DNA from: Candidatus Centipeda massiliensis | GTDB lineage: Bacteria > Bacillota > Negativicutes > Selenomonadales > Selenomonadaceae | NCBI RefSeq assembly: GCF_900290285.1 | Contig: NZ_LT985758.1 | Coordinates: 83,827 to 147,826, forward strand | Length of the DNA stretch: 64,000 nt | Direction: 5' to 3' | In this document: positions 15,148-25,630 of the stretch, piece by piece | Numbering within the stretch: position 1 is the stretch's first letter | Layout of the letters: each line of letters starts with the position of its first letter | Translations under genes and position numbers: made by a program | The notes under the pieces: model-generated | Told to the model about the DNA's origin: nothing | The model's input: only the letters and a program-made list of their open reading frames with translations | The model's database searches: none

Positions 15148-16872
15148 ATGGATGAAGATAGAAAAGCGAGGGAAGGGAATATGACCGGAAAGAAGAGAAT
15201 TTCGCTGAGTTCTGTACTTAAAAGGCATAAGTTCATCTTTGATCTGATGAAAAACACGACCTTTGATTATACCTTTATGATGGATCCCGTCGCCGATGTT
15301 TTTCTTGCGGCTCCGGCATTCGTTCAGGCGTATGACCTCCCCGCAGAGACGATGGAGCATATAGCAGATGTACTGAGTCCGCTCGTCTATATGCAGGATC
15401 GAAAGCCTCTGATGGAACTCTTGTCCTCACTTGTCAGTCTTGCCGAGGGGCGGGATCGTCAGCTTGACTTTCGCATGAAGAACGCAAAGGGCGACTATTC
15501 ATGGCTGCGTCTGAAGGGAAAGATTGGATTGTCTGAGGATGGGCATCCGAATCTCTTCGTTGGGACGATCAGTCAGCTCGCGCGACGCAACTCGGCGGAC
15601 TCTGTGACGGGACTCCTCAATCGCTACCAATTCATTGAGGATCTCGGTGTTGCGCTGCGTGAGGCGCGTGAGACGGGCGGCGGCGGTGGACTGCTCGTCA
15701 TGGGCATCGACAATTTCCGCACGGTCAATGAGGCGTTCAATCACGAGATCGGCGATATTATCCTGCGGCAGATCTCGGAACGTATTCTTCAGAATATCCC
15801 GCGTAAGCTCTCTCTTTATCGGCTGGATGGTGACGAGTTCGGTCTTATCTATCCGGGCGCCGATGCGGAGATGCTCACGGAGTTTTTCATCCGCGTACAA
15901 CGTGAGTTTGCGCACCCGCAGGTCTACGACGGACGGCAGTACATTGTCACCGTGTCGGCGGGGATGGTGTTCTATCCGCAGTCGGCGCGCGATCCACTTG
16001 TCCTGCACAAATATGCGCAGGCGGCTCTGGATGCGGCGAAGTCAGGCGGCAAGAACCGCATCAATGAGTTCTCGAAGGAAGTCTATAACCGCTGGCTGCG
16101 CTCCCTGACGATACAGGAACAGATTTTGGAGGATGTCAAGGCGGGCTGCCGCAACTTTGAACTCTACTTCCAGCCACAGGTGGCGGGTGACGATCAGCAT
16201 CTCGTGGGAGCTGAGACTCTGCTCCGTTGGAAAAATAGCAAGGGTCGCATGGTCGCACCGATGGAGTTTATCCGTATTCTCGAGGAAACAAAGACAATTG
16301 TTCCGGTCGGACGTTGGATCTTTGAGCAGGCACTTCGCGTCTGCAAGGAGTGGCGGAAGCGCATTCCGCTCTTCCGTATGAGCGTCAACATGAGCTATGA
16401 GCAGATCAAGGATCTTTCCTTCCTTGAGTTTATCGAGGACTGTCTGCGTCGGCACGATATGCCGTCGGATGCCGTTGTATTGGAGCTTACGGAAAGCAAA
16501 ATTGTCAGCGATTTGAAGTTCGTCAATGCGCAGTTCGATGCCTTCCGCAGCCACGGAATCAAGGTTGCGATGGATGACTTCGGCACGGGCTATTCTTCGC
16601 TCTCTTCGCTCAAGAATCTGAACTGTGACATTGTGAAGATTGATCGTGCCTTTGTCATGCGGATCCTTGAGAATCACTTCGATCAGAAGCTCGTGGAGTA
16701 TACGGTGGATCTATGTCACAGCATCGGCATGACGACCTGTATTGAGGGCGTGGAGCAGCAGGAGGAGTATGACTGTCTTGTGAAGATCTGCAAGACGGAT
16801 ACGATACAAGGATATCTCTTTGGGCGCCCCGAGCCGCAGGATATATTTGAAAAGAAATTCTTGGGGATGTAA
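15148..16872 (+). CDS. PAS-like/degenerate GGDEF/EAL protein, probable c-di-GMP phosphodiesterase
   Basis: A 574-residue cytoplasmic signalling protein with no membrane segment. The N-terminal ~130 residues resemble a PAS sensor. The GGDEF domain (~150-310) reads DGDEF at its signature, so cyclase activity is doubtful; it may bind GTP as a regulator. The EAL domain (~325-574) keeps its catalytic positions: GAETLLRW (Glu retained), [19 protein letters not shown] and IEGVEQ. It therefore probably hydrolyses c-di-GMP. Start 15148 follows GGGGAAG. Its stop overlaps the queF start by one base, so queF and the kinase gene are likely co-transcribed. Confidence 0.88.
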   Translation: MDEDRKAREGNMTGKKRISLSSVLKRHKFIFDLMKNTTFDYTFMMDPVADVFLAAPAFVQAYDLPAETMEHIADVLSPLVYMQDRKPLMELLSSLVSLAEGRDRQLDFRMKNAKGDYSWLRLKGKIGLSEDGHPNLFVGTISQLARRNSADSVTGLLNRYQFIEDLGVALREARETGGGGGLLVMGIDNFRTVNEAFNHEIGDIILRQISERILQNIPRKLSLYRLDGDEFGLIYPGADAEMLTEFFIRVQREFAHPQVYDGRQYIVTVSAGMVFYPQSARDPLVLHKYAQAALDAAKSGGKNRINEFSKEVYNRWLRSLTIQEQILEDVKAGCRNFELYFQPQVAGDDQHLVGAETLLRWKNSKGRMVAPMEFIRILEETKTIVPVGRWIFEQALRVCKEWRKRIPLFRMSVNMSYEQIKDLSFLEFIEDCLRRHDMPSDAVVLELTESKIVSDLKFVNAQFDAFRSHGIKVAMDDFGTGYSSLSSLKNLNCDIVKIDRAFVMRILENHFDQKLVEYTVDLCHSIGMTTCIEGVEQQEEYDCLVKICKTDTIQGYLFGRPEPQDIFEKKFLGM

Positions 16873-17363
16873 TGGCAAGAGAAAAGAAAGAAGAGGGGCT
16901 GACCCTCCTCGGCGAGCAGCGTACGGACTACGGCTACGACTATGCACCCGAGGTACTTGAAACCTTTCAGAATAAGCATACGGATCATGACTATTGGGTA
17001 CGGTTCAACTGTCCCGAGTTTACGACACTCTGTCCGATCACGGGACAGCCGGACTACGGGACGATCTACATCTCCTATATACCCGCAGAGCGCATGGTGG
17101 AGAGCAAGTCGTTGAAGCTCTATCTCGTGAGTTTTCGCAACCATGGGGACTTCCATGAGGATGTGGTCAACGTTATCATGCGTGACCTCATTCGTCTGAT
17201 GGCACCAAAATACATCGAGGTACAGGGAAAATTCCTGCCGCGCGGCGGTATCTCAATCGACCCCTATGCGAACTACGGACTGCCGGGTACGAAGTACGAA
17301 CAGCTCGCGTGGGAGCGTCTCTCCGTGCATGACCGCGTGCCGGAACGGGTGGATAACCGTTGA
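16872..17363 (+). CDS. queF: NADPH-dependent 7-cyano-7-deazaguanine reductase
   Basis: Reduces preQ0 to preQ1 in queuosine synthesis. 163 residues, the short unimodular QueF type. The family motif [21 protein letters not shown] is present in full around residues 77-97, and the nucleophile is C54 in [11 protein letters not shown]. Tgt, the next enzyme needing preQ1, is encoded at 54.4 kb. The start codon shares an A with the stop of the c-di-GMP gene, and the stop overlaps the kinase start. No preQ1 riboswitch is visible, in keeping with its position inside an operon. Confidence 0.95.
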   Translation: MAREKKEEGLTLLGEQRTDYGYDYAPEVLETFQNKHTDHDYWVRFNCPEFTTLCPITGQPDYGTIYISYIPAERMVESKSLKLYLVSFRNHGDFHEDVVNVIMRDLIRLMAPKYIEVQGKFLPRGGISIDPYANYGLPGTKYEQLAWERLSVHDRVPERVDNR

Positions 17364-18193
17364 TGGCGCGGCAGAAACGCATCGCCATCATCAATGACAT
17401 CACGGGATTTGGACGCTGCTCGGTGACGGTGCAGCTTCCGGTCATATCGGCGATGCGCGTGCAGGCGTGCCCGCTTCCGACGGCGATTCTCTCCGTACAT
17501 ACGGGCTTTCCAAACCACTACATTGATGACTATACGGAGCGTATGCGTCCCTACATGGAGAACTGGGCGGCGAATGCACTCGATTTTGATGCGATCTTGA
17601 CGGGCTTTCTGGGGGCGGAGCGTCAGATCGAAGTTGTACTAGAGTGCATTGCGCGCTTCAAGGGGCGACATACACGCGTTATCGTCGATCCTGTGATGGG
17701 GGACAATGGCAGCCTTTACTCCTCCTATACGCCGGAACTCTGCGCGAAGATGCGCCAGCTGCTTCCGTACGCAGATGTGGTGACGCCAAACCTCACAGAG
17801 GCGTGTCAGCTGCTTGGCACTGACTATCCTACAAATGGTTTGGTGACGGAAGAAGAGCTTGGGGAAATGGCAGCAGCGATTGCAGCGATGGGACCGCGTG
17901 ATGTCATCATCACGGGGCTCCATGCCGGAGATCATGTGCGTACGTATCTCTATGTGGATGGAGCAGGATGTGCCTTTGATAATCCCAAGGTTGGGCGTGA
18001 CCGCTCGGGCACAGGCGATGTCTTCTCCGCGATTATCACGGCGTCACTCGTGCGCGGTATTCCCATTGAGGCAGGAGCGCGGCATGCGGCGGCGTTCATT
18101 GGGCACTGCCTTGCGTATGCCGAGGAGCTGGATCTGCCGTGGAACTACGGGCTCCCATTTGAGGAGTTTATGGGCGAGCTTACGACACTGTAA
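17363..18193 (+). CDS. Pyridoxal/pyridoxamine kinase (PdxY/ThiD-like ribokinase fold)
   Basis: A 276-residue ribokinase-superfamily enzyme. Hallmarks are the N-terminal INDITGFGRCS, VDPVMGDNG (anion/Mg segment), TPNLTEA, and the ATP-binding GTGDVFSA with the catalytic Asp. These match PdxY-type pyridoxamine kinases, which phosphorylate the B6 vitamer hydroxymethyl group; a hydroxymethylpyrimidine kinase role is less likely. The ATG overlaps the queF stop. The gene ends before a dispersed hairpin that probably terminates the operon. Confidence 0.88.
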   Translation: MARQKRIAIINDITGFGRCSVTVQLPVISAMRVQACPLPTAILSVHTGFPNHYIDDYTERMRPYMENWAANALDFDAILTGFLGAERQIEVVLECIARFKGRHTRVIVDPVMGDNGSLYSSYTPELCAKMRQLLPYADVVTPNLTEACQLLGTDYPTNGLVTEEELGEMAAAIAAMGPRDVIITGLHAGDHVRTYLYVDGAGCAFDNPKVGRDRSGTGDVFSAIITASLVRGIPIEAGARHAAAFIGHCLAYAEELDLPWNYGLPFEEFMGELTTL

Positions 18194-18210
18194 CGCTGCA
18201 AACAAAATAG

Positions 18211-18250
18211 GGGCTGTTGCACGAAGCTAGAAAACTTCGTGCAACAGCCC
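18211..18250 (+). terminator. Dispersed hairpin repeat, copy 2 (inverted relative to copy 1)
   Basis: Perfect 16-bp stem GGGCTGTTGCACGAAG / CTTCGTGCAACAGCCC; loop CTAGAAAA is the reverse complement of the loop at 1233-1240. It follows the kinase gene and could terminate it, though only a short T-rich tail follows. Confidence 0.6.
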
Positions 18251-18305
18251 TTGTCTATGTCAGCGATATTGCTACAAGCGCCCCTTCCACCGCTTACGCG
18301 GTCCC

Positions 18306-18330
18306 CCTCCCCCGTGTCGCACGGGGGAGG
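18306..18330 (+). repeat. GC-rich hairpin CCTCCCCCGT/ACGGGGGAGG
   Basis: Perfect 10-bp stem with a 5-base loop, immediately before the related repeat at 18335. Probably part of the same compound repeat cluster in this 257-base gap. Confidence 0.5.
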
Positions 18331-18334
18331 CTAG

Positions 18335-18409
18335 GATTATGGCATCTTAGCTTCCCCCGTCGCAACGGGGGAAGTGGCGAGTGCAGCGAGCCGATAGGGG
18401 CGTTCGTGC
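18335..18409 (+). repeat. Dispersed repeat family 2, copy A
   Basis: GATTATGGCATCTTAG, then a CTTCCCCCG / CGGGGGAAG hairpin, then TGGCGAG, GCAGCGAGCCGATAGGGG and CGTTCGTGC. It is nearly the same as 62980-63055; the central part recurs at 34556-34605 inside a coding region. It fills the gap before the radical SAM gene. Confidence 0.75.
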
Positions 18410-18450
18410 AACACCCTCTTTCTCATTTCTGTGTATGATAGGAGTATCTT

Positions 18451-19110
18451 ATGATTGTATATGCGACACACGCAGGCGGACGCTATCTCCCTTTTGAGGA
18501 GAGCCTCAGGGAGCAGCCGGAGGGCAAGCGTTCCGTCTACGTCAATATCACAAATGACTGCAACTGTGACTGCGTCTTCTGCCTGCGCAGCATGAAGGAG
18601 ATGGCAAAGGAATCCTCCCTGTGGATTGAGCATGATCCATCCGTCGAGGAGATCCTTGCCGAGCTTGACCGCCTGCCGTGGGAATACGTGCGTGAGGTGG
18701 TCTGCTGCGGCTTTGGCGAGCCGCTGATCCGTCTGGATACCGTACTTGCTGTCCTGCGCCATGTGAAGGAGCGGCACCCCAATGTGCCGACCCGCGTCAA
18801 CACGAATGGACTTGGGGAACTCGAGCACGGCTGCACATTCGCGGAGCGCTTTGCAGGACTGCTCGATACCATATCCATCAGCCTCAACGCCTCGAATGCG
18901 GAGCGCTATCTCGCACTCACGCGCTCGAAATTCGGCATCTCTTCCTATGAGGCGATGCTGACCTTTGCCGAACACTGTAAGCCGTACGTGCCAAACGTCG
19001 TGCTTACCGTCGTGGAGAAGGTCGAGAACGAGGAGGAGATTGCGCTCTGCCGCAAGATCTGTGCAGAGCGCGGGCTGACGCTGCGCGTGCGCACGTACGA
19101 GGATAGCTAA
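18451..19110 (+). CDS. Radical SAM protein of the TatD-associated type
   Basis: A 219-residue compact radical SAM enzyme. The cluster motif is C37-x3-C41-x2-C44 (NDCNCDCVFC), followed by the GFGEPLI segment equivalent to the SAM-contact GGE motif, and VNTNG and ISLNA strands. No extra Cys-rich SPASM region exists. It resembles the small radical SAM proteins often found next to tatD nucleases; no tatD is adjacent here. The substrate is unknown. The ribosome site TAGGAG is at good spacing. Confidence 0.75.
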   Translation: MIVYATHAGGRYLPFEESLREQPEGKRSVYVNITNDCNCDCVFCLRSMKEMAKESSLWIEHDPSVEEILAELDRLPWEYVREVVCCGFGEPLIRLDTVLAVLRHVKERHPNVPTRVNTNGLGELEHGCTFAERFAGLLDTISISLNASNAERYLALTRSKFGISSYEAMLTFAEHCKPYVPNVVLTVVEKVENEEEIALCRKICAERGLTLRVRTYEDS

Positions 19111-19112
19111 AC

Positions 19113-19766
19113 TTATTGTGTCAGCTTTGCGCCGTAGAGGGGCGTGCGCTGATCCATTGCAGTGAGGAGGCGCGGTACGGGCAGGATGCGCAGGATTACA
19201 AGGCAGATGATTGCCTCGGGCACGAGGTAGCTGGCATTGAACACGATGGAGTAGAGATAGGGCGACGTGTCGGGCGGTGCATACGAGCCGAAGAAGACAA
19301 CGCCGGAGATGTAGTGGCAGAGGAAGCGTCCCGCGAAGGCGAGCGCTGCACCTGCATAGAACCGCCCTGGAACGACTGCGGCAAGCGCAAGCGCCATGTA
19401 AGGCAGCGGATAGTCAAAGATCACCTGCAAGGGATGAAGGATGAATGCGTCCTGCATGAGGTTTATCATACCGTAGAGGAACCCTGCAAGACAGCCGATA
19501 CCCGCGCCGTAGCGATAGGAGAGAAAGAGCAGAGGCACCATTGCTCCGAGCGTGATGCTGCCGCCCTGCGGCATGTGAAAGAGCCGCAGCTGATGGAGAA
19601 CAATGGTCAGCGCCAGCATCAGCGCGACATTGATGAGCATACTCGTCGTGAACCGGATGCGGCGCATCTGCAGATAGCCAAGGATGAAGATGAGTACGGC
19701 GAGCAGTGCGAAGAGACTCGTCGGTTGTGCGAGCAGCTCGGCAGCGCTCTTAATAATAGTGTCCAT
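19113..19766 (-). CDS. ThiT-like ECF transporter substrate-binding (S) protein
   Basis: A 217-residue membrane protein with about six hydrophobic segments. The pattern GGSITLGAMVPLLFLSYRYG, GCLAGFLYGMINLMQD and QVIFDYPLPYMALALA is typical of the thiamine S component ThiT, in which the FDYPL stretch contributes to the thiamine site. It would work with a shared EcfAAT energising module encoded elsewhere. The ribosome site CTAGGAGGT is strong. No TPP riboswitch is visible upstream, which is unusual for thiT, so thiamine specificity is probable but not proved. It converges with the radical SAM gene 2 bases away. Confidence 0.78.
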   Translation of the reverse strand: MDTIIKSAAELLAQPTSLFALLAVLIFILGYLQMRRIRFTTSMLINVALMLALTIVLHQLRLFHMPQGGSITLGAMVPLLFLSYRYGAGIGCLAGFLYGMINLMQDAFILHPLQVIFDYPLPYMALALAAVVPGRFYAGAALAFAGRFLCHYISGVVFFGSYAPPDTSPYLYSIVFNASYLVPEAIICLVILRILPVPRLLTAMDQRTPLYGAKLTQ

Positions 19767-19920
19767 GGAGACCTCCTAGACGAAAGGATGACTATTTCGT
19801 ATGTTGCTTTAGCATACTATAAATACGACGTGAATTCAATTCCCTCTGCGGTTTCCATTTTATCACGCTTTCATAGATTTTTTCAGATAGATATGGTAAA
19901 CTGAGGATTGGTATTTTTGA

Positions 19921-20997
<1,077 letters not shown>

Positions 20998-21009
20998 GGA
21001 GGCGGGACG

Positions 21010-23445
21010 ATGCAGGTTTCTATCAAATGGCTGAAAGACTATGTGGATATTGACGAGACAGCGGAGGCAATCGCAGACCGCCTGACGATGGCGGGGGTTC
21101 CCGTGGAGCGGATTGTGCGCGCTGACGAAGGGCTTGAGAAGGTCATCACGGCACGCATCGAGAAGATCACGCCGCACCCGGACTCCGATCATCTGCTTGT
21201 CTGTCAGCTGGACATTGGAAAAGAAGAGCGGATTCAGATTGTGACGGGCGCATCCAATGTGCGCGAGGGGCATATTGTTCCTGCCGCCATGGTTGGTGCA
21301 GTGCTGCCCGACGGCAAGAAGATCTCGAAGGGCAAGCTGCGCGGCATTCCCTCAAACGGCATGATGTGCTCAGCGGGGGAGCTTGCGATCAATACCGAGG
21401 GGCTGCCTGACGAACAGGTGCATGGCATCTACATCCTGCCGGAGGATACGCCCGTCGGGATTCCTGCCGCCGAGGCACTGGGGCTTGATGATGTCGTGCT
21501 TGAGTTCGAGCTGACGGCGAACCGTGCAGACTGCTTCAGCGTCATCGGTATTGCGCGTGAAATCGCGGCACTGACAGGAAAGGAGCTGCGTTTTCCGTCA
21601 ATTGAGGTGGAGGAGACGGCGTCCGAGAGTGCTGCCGAACTCGTTCACATTGGCATCGAGGCGGATGAACTCTGCCGTCGCTTCTCGGCGCGTGTGCTGC
21701 GCGATGTGAAGATTGCGCCGTCGCCCGCATGGATGGTAGAGCGTCTGCATGGTGCGGGCATCCGCGCGATCAACAATGTGGTCGATGTGACGAACTTCGT
21801 CATGCTCGAACTGGGGCAGCCACTCCATGCGTACGATTATGATATGGTAGCAGGGCACAGCCTCACAGCACGCCGCGCACGTGCGGGGGAGAACCTTCAC
21901 ACACTGGACGATTCGAGCCGTGTCGCCGTTGGGGATGAGCTTGTCATTGCTGACAGCGAAAAGCCCGCAGGGCTTGCGGGCATTATGGGCGGGCTTGAGT
22001 CCGAGATCACGGAGGGAACCACCTCGGTTATTCTCGAAGCGGCATCCTTCCACGGTCCGACGATCCGCCGCACCGCACGCCGCATAGGACTGCACTCCGA
22101 GTCCTCTGGCAGGTTCGAGCGCGGTGTCGATGAGACGGAGACTGTGCGTGCGGTGACGCGAGCCGCACAGCTGCTCGCCCAGATGGGCGCGTGCACGGTT
22201 GCAAAGGGCGTGGTCGATGTCTATCCGAAGCATCGCGTTCCGACCGTGCTTGAGTTCAGTGCACGCGCTGTCGGGGAGCGTATTGGCGCGAATATCCCCG
22301 GTGACTGGATGGCGTCGGCGCTCCGCTCGCTCGGCTTCATCGTCGAGGAGAAGGGGATTGAGACCTATCACGTTGCCGTGCCATCGTGGCGCGGAGATGT
22401 TGCCCTCATGGAGGATATTACCGAGGAGATCGCACGCCTTTATGGCTACGACAACATCGCTTCGCGTCTGCCGATGGGAGCCGTTCAGCAGGGCAGAACG
22501 AGCGAGCGGCAGGACTTTGTTGATACGATGCGCGGGGCACTTGCCGCGCTTGGCATGACGGAGGAGCTTTCCTTCAGCTTTACAAGTGAGAAAACCCTCG
22601 ATAAACTCGGTGTTCCCGAGGACAGTGCGCTTCGTCAGGCAATTCCCATCATGAACCCGCTCACGGACGAGTATCCGCTCATTCGTACGACCCTTCTCAC
22701 GAGCGTGCTCGAGAACGCTGCACGCAATGTCGCGCGTAAGAACATGGATCTGCGGCTCTTTGATATCGCGCCTGTGTTCTTCCCAAAGGCACTGCCCGTT
22801 ACAGAGCTTGCGAACGAGAAACTTATGGCTGCAGGTCTGATTACGGGACGGCGCAGCCCGATTGCGTGGGATACGGACAATGCACAGGTCGATTTCTACG
22901 ACATGAAAGGCATCCTTGAGCGATTCCTATCGGCAATCGGTGTGCAGAAATACACGGTGGAGCGCGGCGAACACTTTGCCATGCACCCCGGCAAGACGGC
23001 GTTCTTCAAGAAGGGGCGCGACGTGATTGCGATCCTCGGTGAGATTCATCCGACCGTCGCTGCGAACTTCGGCATTACGCAGAGCGTCTACGTCTTTGAG
23101 ATGGAGGTCGATACCCTCCTGCGCTACCGCAAGAAGAAAAATGGGATTACGTCGCTGCCGAAGTATCCGGCATCGACGCGCGACCTTGCCATCCTTGTAG
23201 ATGCCGGACTTTCAACGGCGGAGATCGAGCGTGTCATCGCGAAGAAGGGCGGCAAATTTTTCCGAGGGGCGACACTCTTTGATGTCTATATGGGCAAGCA
23301 GGTCGGGAGCGGGAAGAAGAGCATGGCGTTCCATCTGCACTTCCAGTCCGATGACAAGACCCTGACCGATGAGGAGGTGGACGCAGCCTTTGCGGACATC
23401 CTTGAGGCGGCACAGAGTCAGCTTCATGCACAACTGCGTGCATAA
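21010..23445 (+). CDS. pheT: Phenylalanyl-tRNA synthetase beta subunit
   Basis: 811 residues, standard length. In order: N-terminal and OB-fold tRNA-binding domain (about 40-150, HPDSDHLLVCQLDIG), the B3/B4 editing domain, B5 (SLGFIVEEKG), a pseudo-catalytic core, and the C-terminal ferredoxin-like anticodon-binding domain (SLPKYPASTRDLAILVD). It forms the alpha2-beta2 enzyme with PheS and provides editing of misacylated Tyr-tRNA. Translated from an AAGGAGG site 12 bases after pheS. Confidence 0.97.
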   Translation: MQVSIKWLKDYVDIDETAEAIADRLTMAGVPVERIVRADEGLEKVITARIEKITPHPDSDHLLVCQLDIGKEERIQIVTGASNVREGHIVPAAMVGAVLPDGKKISKGKLRGIPSNGMMCSAGELAINTEGLPDEQVHGIYILPEDTPVGIPAAEALGLDDVVLEFELTANRADCFSVIGIAREIAALTGKELRFPSIEVEETASESAAELVHIGIEADELCRRFSARVLRDVKIAPSPAWMVERLHGAGIRAINNVVDVTNFVMLELGQPLHAYDYDMVAGHSLTARRARAGENLHTLDDSSRVAVGDELVIADSEKPAGLAGIMGGLESEITEGTTSVILEAASFHGPTIRRTARRIGLHSESSGRFERGVDETETVRAVTRAAQLLAQMGACTVAKGVVDVYPKHRVPTVLEFSARAVGERIGANIPGDWMASALRSLGFIVEEKGIETYHVAVPSWRGDVALMEDITEEIARLYGYDNIASRLPMGAVQQGRTSERQDFVDTMRGALAALGMTEELSFSFTSEKTLDKLGVPEDSALRQAIPIMNPLTDEYPLIRTTLLTSVLENAARNVARKNMDLRLFDIAPVFFPKALPVTELANEKLMAAGLITGRRSPIAWDTDNAQVDFYDMKGILERFLSAIGVQKYTVERGEHFAMHPGKTAFFKKGRDVIAILGEIHPTVAANFGITQSVYVFEMEVDTLLRYRKKKNGITSLPKYPASTRDLAILVDAGLSTAEIERVIAKKGGKFFRGATLFDVYMGKQVGSGKKSMAFHLHFQSDDKTLTDEEVDAAFADILEAAQSQLHAQLRA

Positions 23446-23459
23446 AGGCGGTGAGAGCC

Positions 23460-23717
23460 ATGGCAGAGGAGAAGAAACAGCCCCAGCGGGTCGTCATTGA
23501 GATGTTCGGGCAGACCTATCAGCTCAAGACGGATGACCCTGAACGGCTCAAGCGTCTTGCGGCAGAGAGTGACCGCCGGATCAAGGAGATGTCGAAGAAG
23601 GTGCGCAGCTTTGACGTGCAGCGCATTGCCGCGCTCACCGTCCTGCAGATGATGGATGAGTATGAGCAGCTGCAGCGGGACTATGACGAACTCGTGCAGC
23701 TGCTTGAGGAAAAATAA
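23460..23717 (+). CDS. zapA: Cell division protein ZapA
   Basis: An 85-residue protein with a short beta N-terminus (RVVIEMFGQTYQLKTDDPE) and a long C-terminal coiled coil, the ZapA layout. It promotes FtsZ protofilament bundling at the Z-ring. The start at 23460 is spaced from AGGCGG; it lies 14 bases after pheT, a linkage also seen in other Firmicutes. A bidirectional terminator follows. Confidence 0.85.
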   Translation: MAEEKKQPQRVVIEMFGQTYQLKTDDPERLKRLAAESDRRIKEMSKKVRSFDVQRIAALTVLQMMDEYEQLQRDYDELVQLLEEK

Positions 23718-23724
23718 TTGCAAT

Positions 23725-23763
23725 AAAATAGCTGTGGTGGGAAAATCCCATCACAGCTATTTT
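23725..23763. terminator. Bidirectional terminator between zapA and tonB
   Basis: A 17-bp stem with one G-U pair (AAAATAGCTGTGGTGGG / CCCATCACAGCTATTTT) flanked by A and T tracts; it serves pheST-zapA and the leftward tonB operon. Confidence 0.85.
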
Positions 23764-23772
23764 GTTGCGCTT

Positions 23773-24576
<804 letters not shown>

Positions 24577-24580
24577 AGAT

Positions 24581-24988
24581 CTATCCCTTCTGTTCTGCGG
24601 CAATCGAGAGCCGTTTTACCCCCGCTCCTTTGAGCATATCCATCACGGCGACGACCTGACCGTGTGCCGTGCGCTTGTCTGCCTGCAGGACGACCGCCGC
24701 ATTCGGGTTCTCCTCCATGTGACGTTTCATGATTGCCGCCGACTCCGTGATGCTCACAGGATTGTTGTCAATCGTGATATGCCCCTGCTCGTCGATCGTC
24801 ATAATGATCGGGAGCTGTGCCGGAGCAGTCGCACTCTGCGCCTGCGGAAGCTGAACGGCGAGCGCCTTCTGCGCGACCGTCTGCAGACTGTTCATCATGA
24901 AGAAAACAAGCAGGAAGAAGATGATGTCGATCATCGGGATAATCATGAACTCCGGCTTTTTCTTCATGCGGTGATTGCTAAAATTCAT
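24581..24988 (-). CDS. exbD: Biopolymer transport protein ExbD
   Basis: 135 residues with one N-terminal transmembrane helix (about 14-34). The helix contains MIDIIFFLLVFFM, where the Asp is the conserved proton-pathway residue of ExbD/TolR proteins; the periplasmic domain ends with a VMDMLKGAGVKRLSIA segment typical of the family. The start at 24988 overlaps the exbB stop (TAATG). Works with ExbB to energise TonB. Confidence 0.92.
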   Translation of the reverse strand: MNFSNHRMKKKPEFMIIPMIDIIFFLLVFFMMNSLQTVAQKALAVQLPQAQSATAPAQLPIIMTIDEQGHITIDNNPVSITESAAIMKRHMEENPNAAVVLQADKRTAHGQVVAVMDMLKGAGVKRLSIAAEQKG

Positions 24989-25608
24989 TACGCATCCCAG
25001 CTTTCTTTCTTTGCCGTGACAATCGTCGCGCACAGACGCTCCGTATCCGTCACAATCGTGTCGAGCTGATGGCTAAAGTAGGTGTAGACGCAGAACGCGA
25101 TGATCGCAACACAGAGTCCCGATGCCGTTGCGACGAGCGCCTCGCCGACACCGCCCGTGATCGCGGCTGCGCCGCCGCCTGCGTCGAGCACGCTGAACGT
25201 CTGGATCATGCCCGTGACCGTGCCCAAGAGACCGAGCAGTGGGGCAATCGTGACAATCGCGCTCAGATAGTCGAGATAGCGGCGGAAATTGATCGACTCC
25301 ATCGACATGCGGTCAGAGAACGAGCCCTTCATCGAGGTCTCCGTGGATGCGTTCTCCATACCGCTCTCGATGATACGGGCAATCGCGGAGGGGAACTCCT
25401 TGCAGAGTTTGCTGACCGTGTCGAAGTCCTTCTGCATGGCGGCGTGGTAGACCCCGTGGAAGAACACGCGTGATCCCTTGCGGTTGATGCGGTAGTAGTA
25501 GAATCGCTCCACCGCAATCGCAAGTGTGATGAGTGAGAGAATCAGAAGGGGATACATGACGAATCCACCGCTGTGAAAGAGGTGAACTGCACTTTCAAAA
25601 CCTGACAT
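24988..25608 (-). CDS. exbB: Biopolymer transport protein ExbB (MotA/TolQ/ExbB family)
   Basis: 206 residues with three transmembrane segments (about 12-35, 118-140, 155-178). The second carries IAPLLGLLGTVTGMIQTF, a hallmark of the family, and the third EALVATASGLCVAIIAF. It forms the inner-membrane proton channel with ExbD. AAAGGAG lies 9 bases before the ATG, and the gene starts 22 bases after the receptor stop, so it shares the receptor's promoter. Confidence 0.94.
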   Translation of the reverse strand: MSGFESAVHLFHSGGFVMYPLLILSLITLAIAVERFYYYRINRKGSRVFFHGVYHAAMQKDFDTVSKLCKEFPSAIARIIESGMENASTETSMKGSFSDRMSMESINFRRYLDYLSAIVTIAPLLGLLGTVTGMIQTFSVLDAGGGAAAITGGVGEALVATASGLCVAIIAFCVYTYFSHQLDTIVTDTERLCATIVTAKKESWDA

Positions 25609-25630
25609 AAGCTAAGCTCCTTTGTATAGA

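Noticed and set aside
16700..16871. preQ1 riboswitch before queF
   Set aside because: queF starts inside the stop of the upstream gene, leaving no leader, and no preQ1 aptamer pattern was seen.
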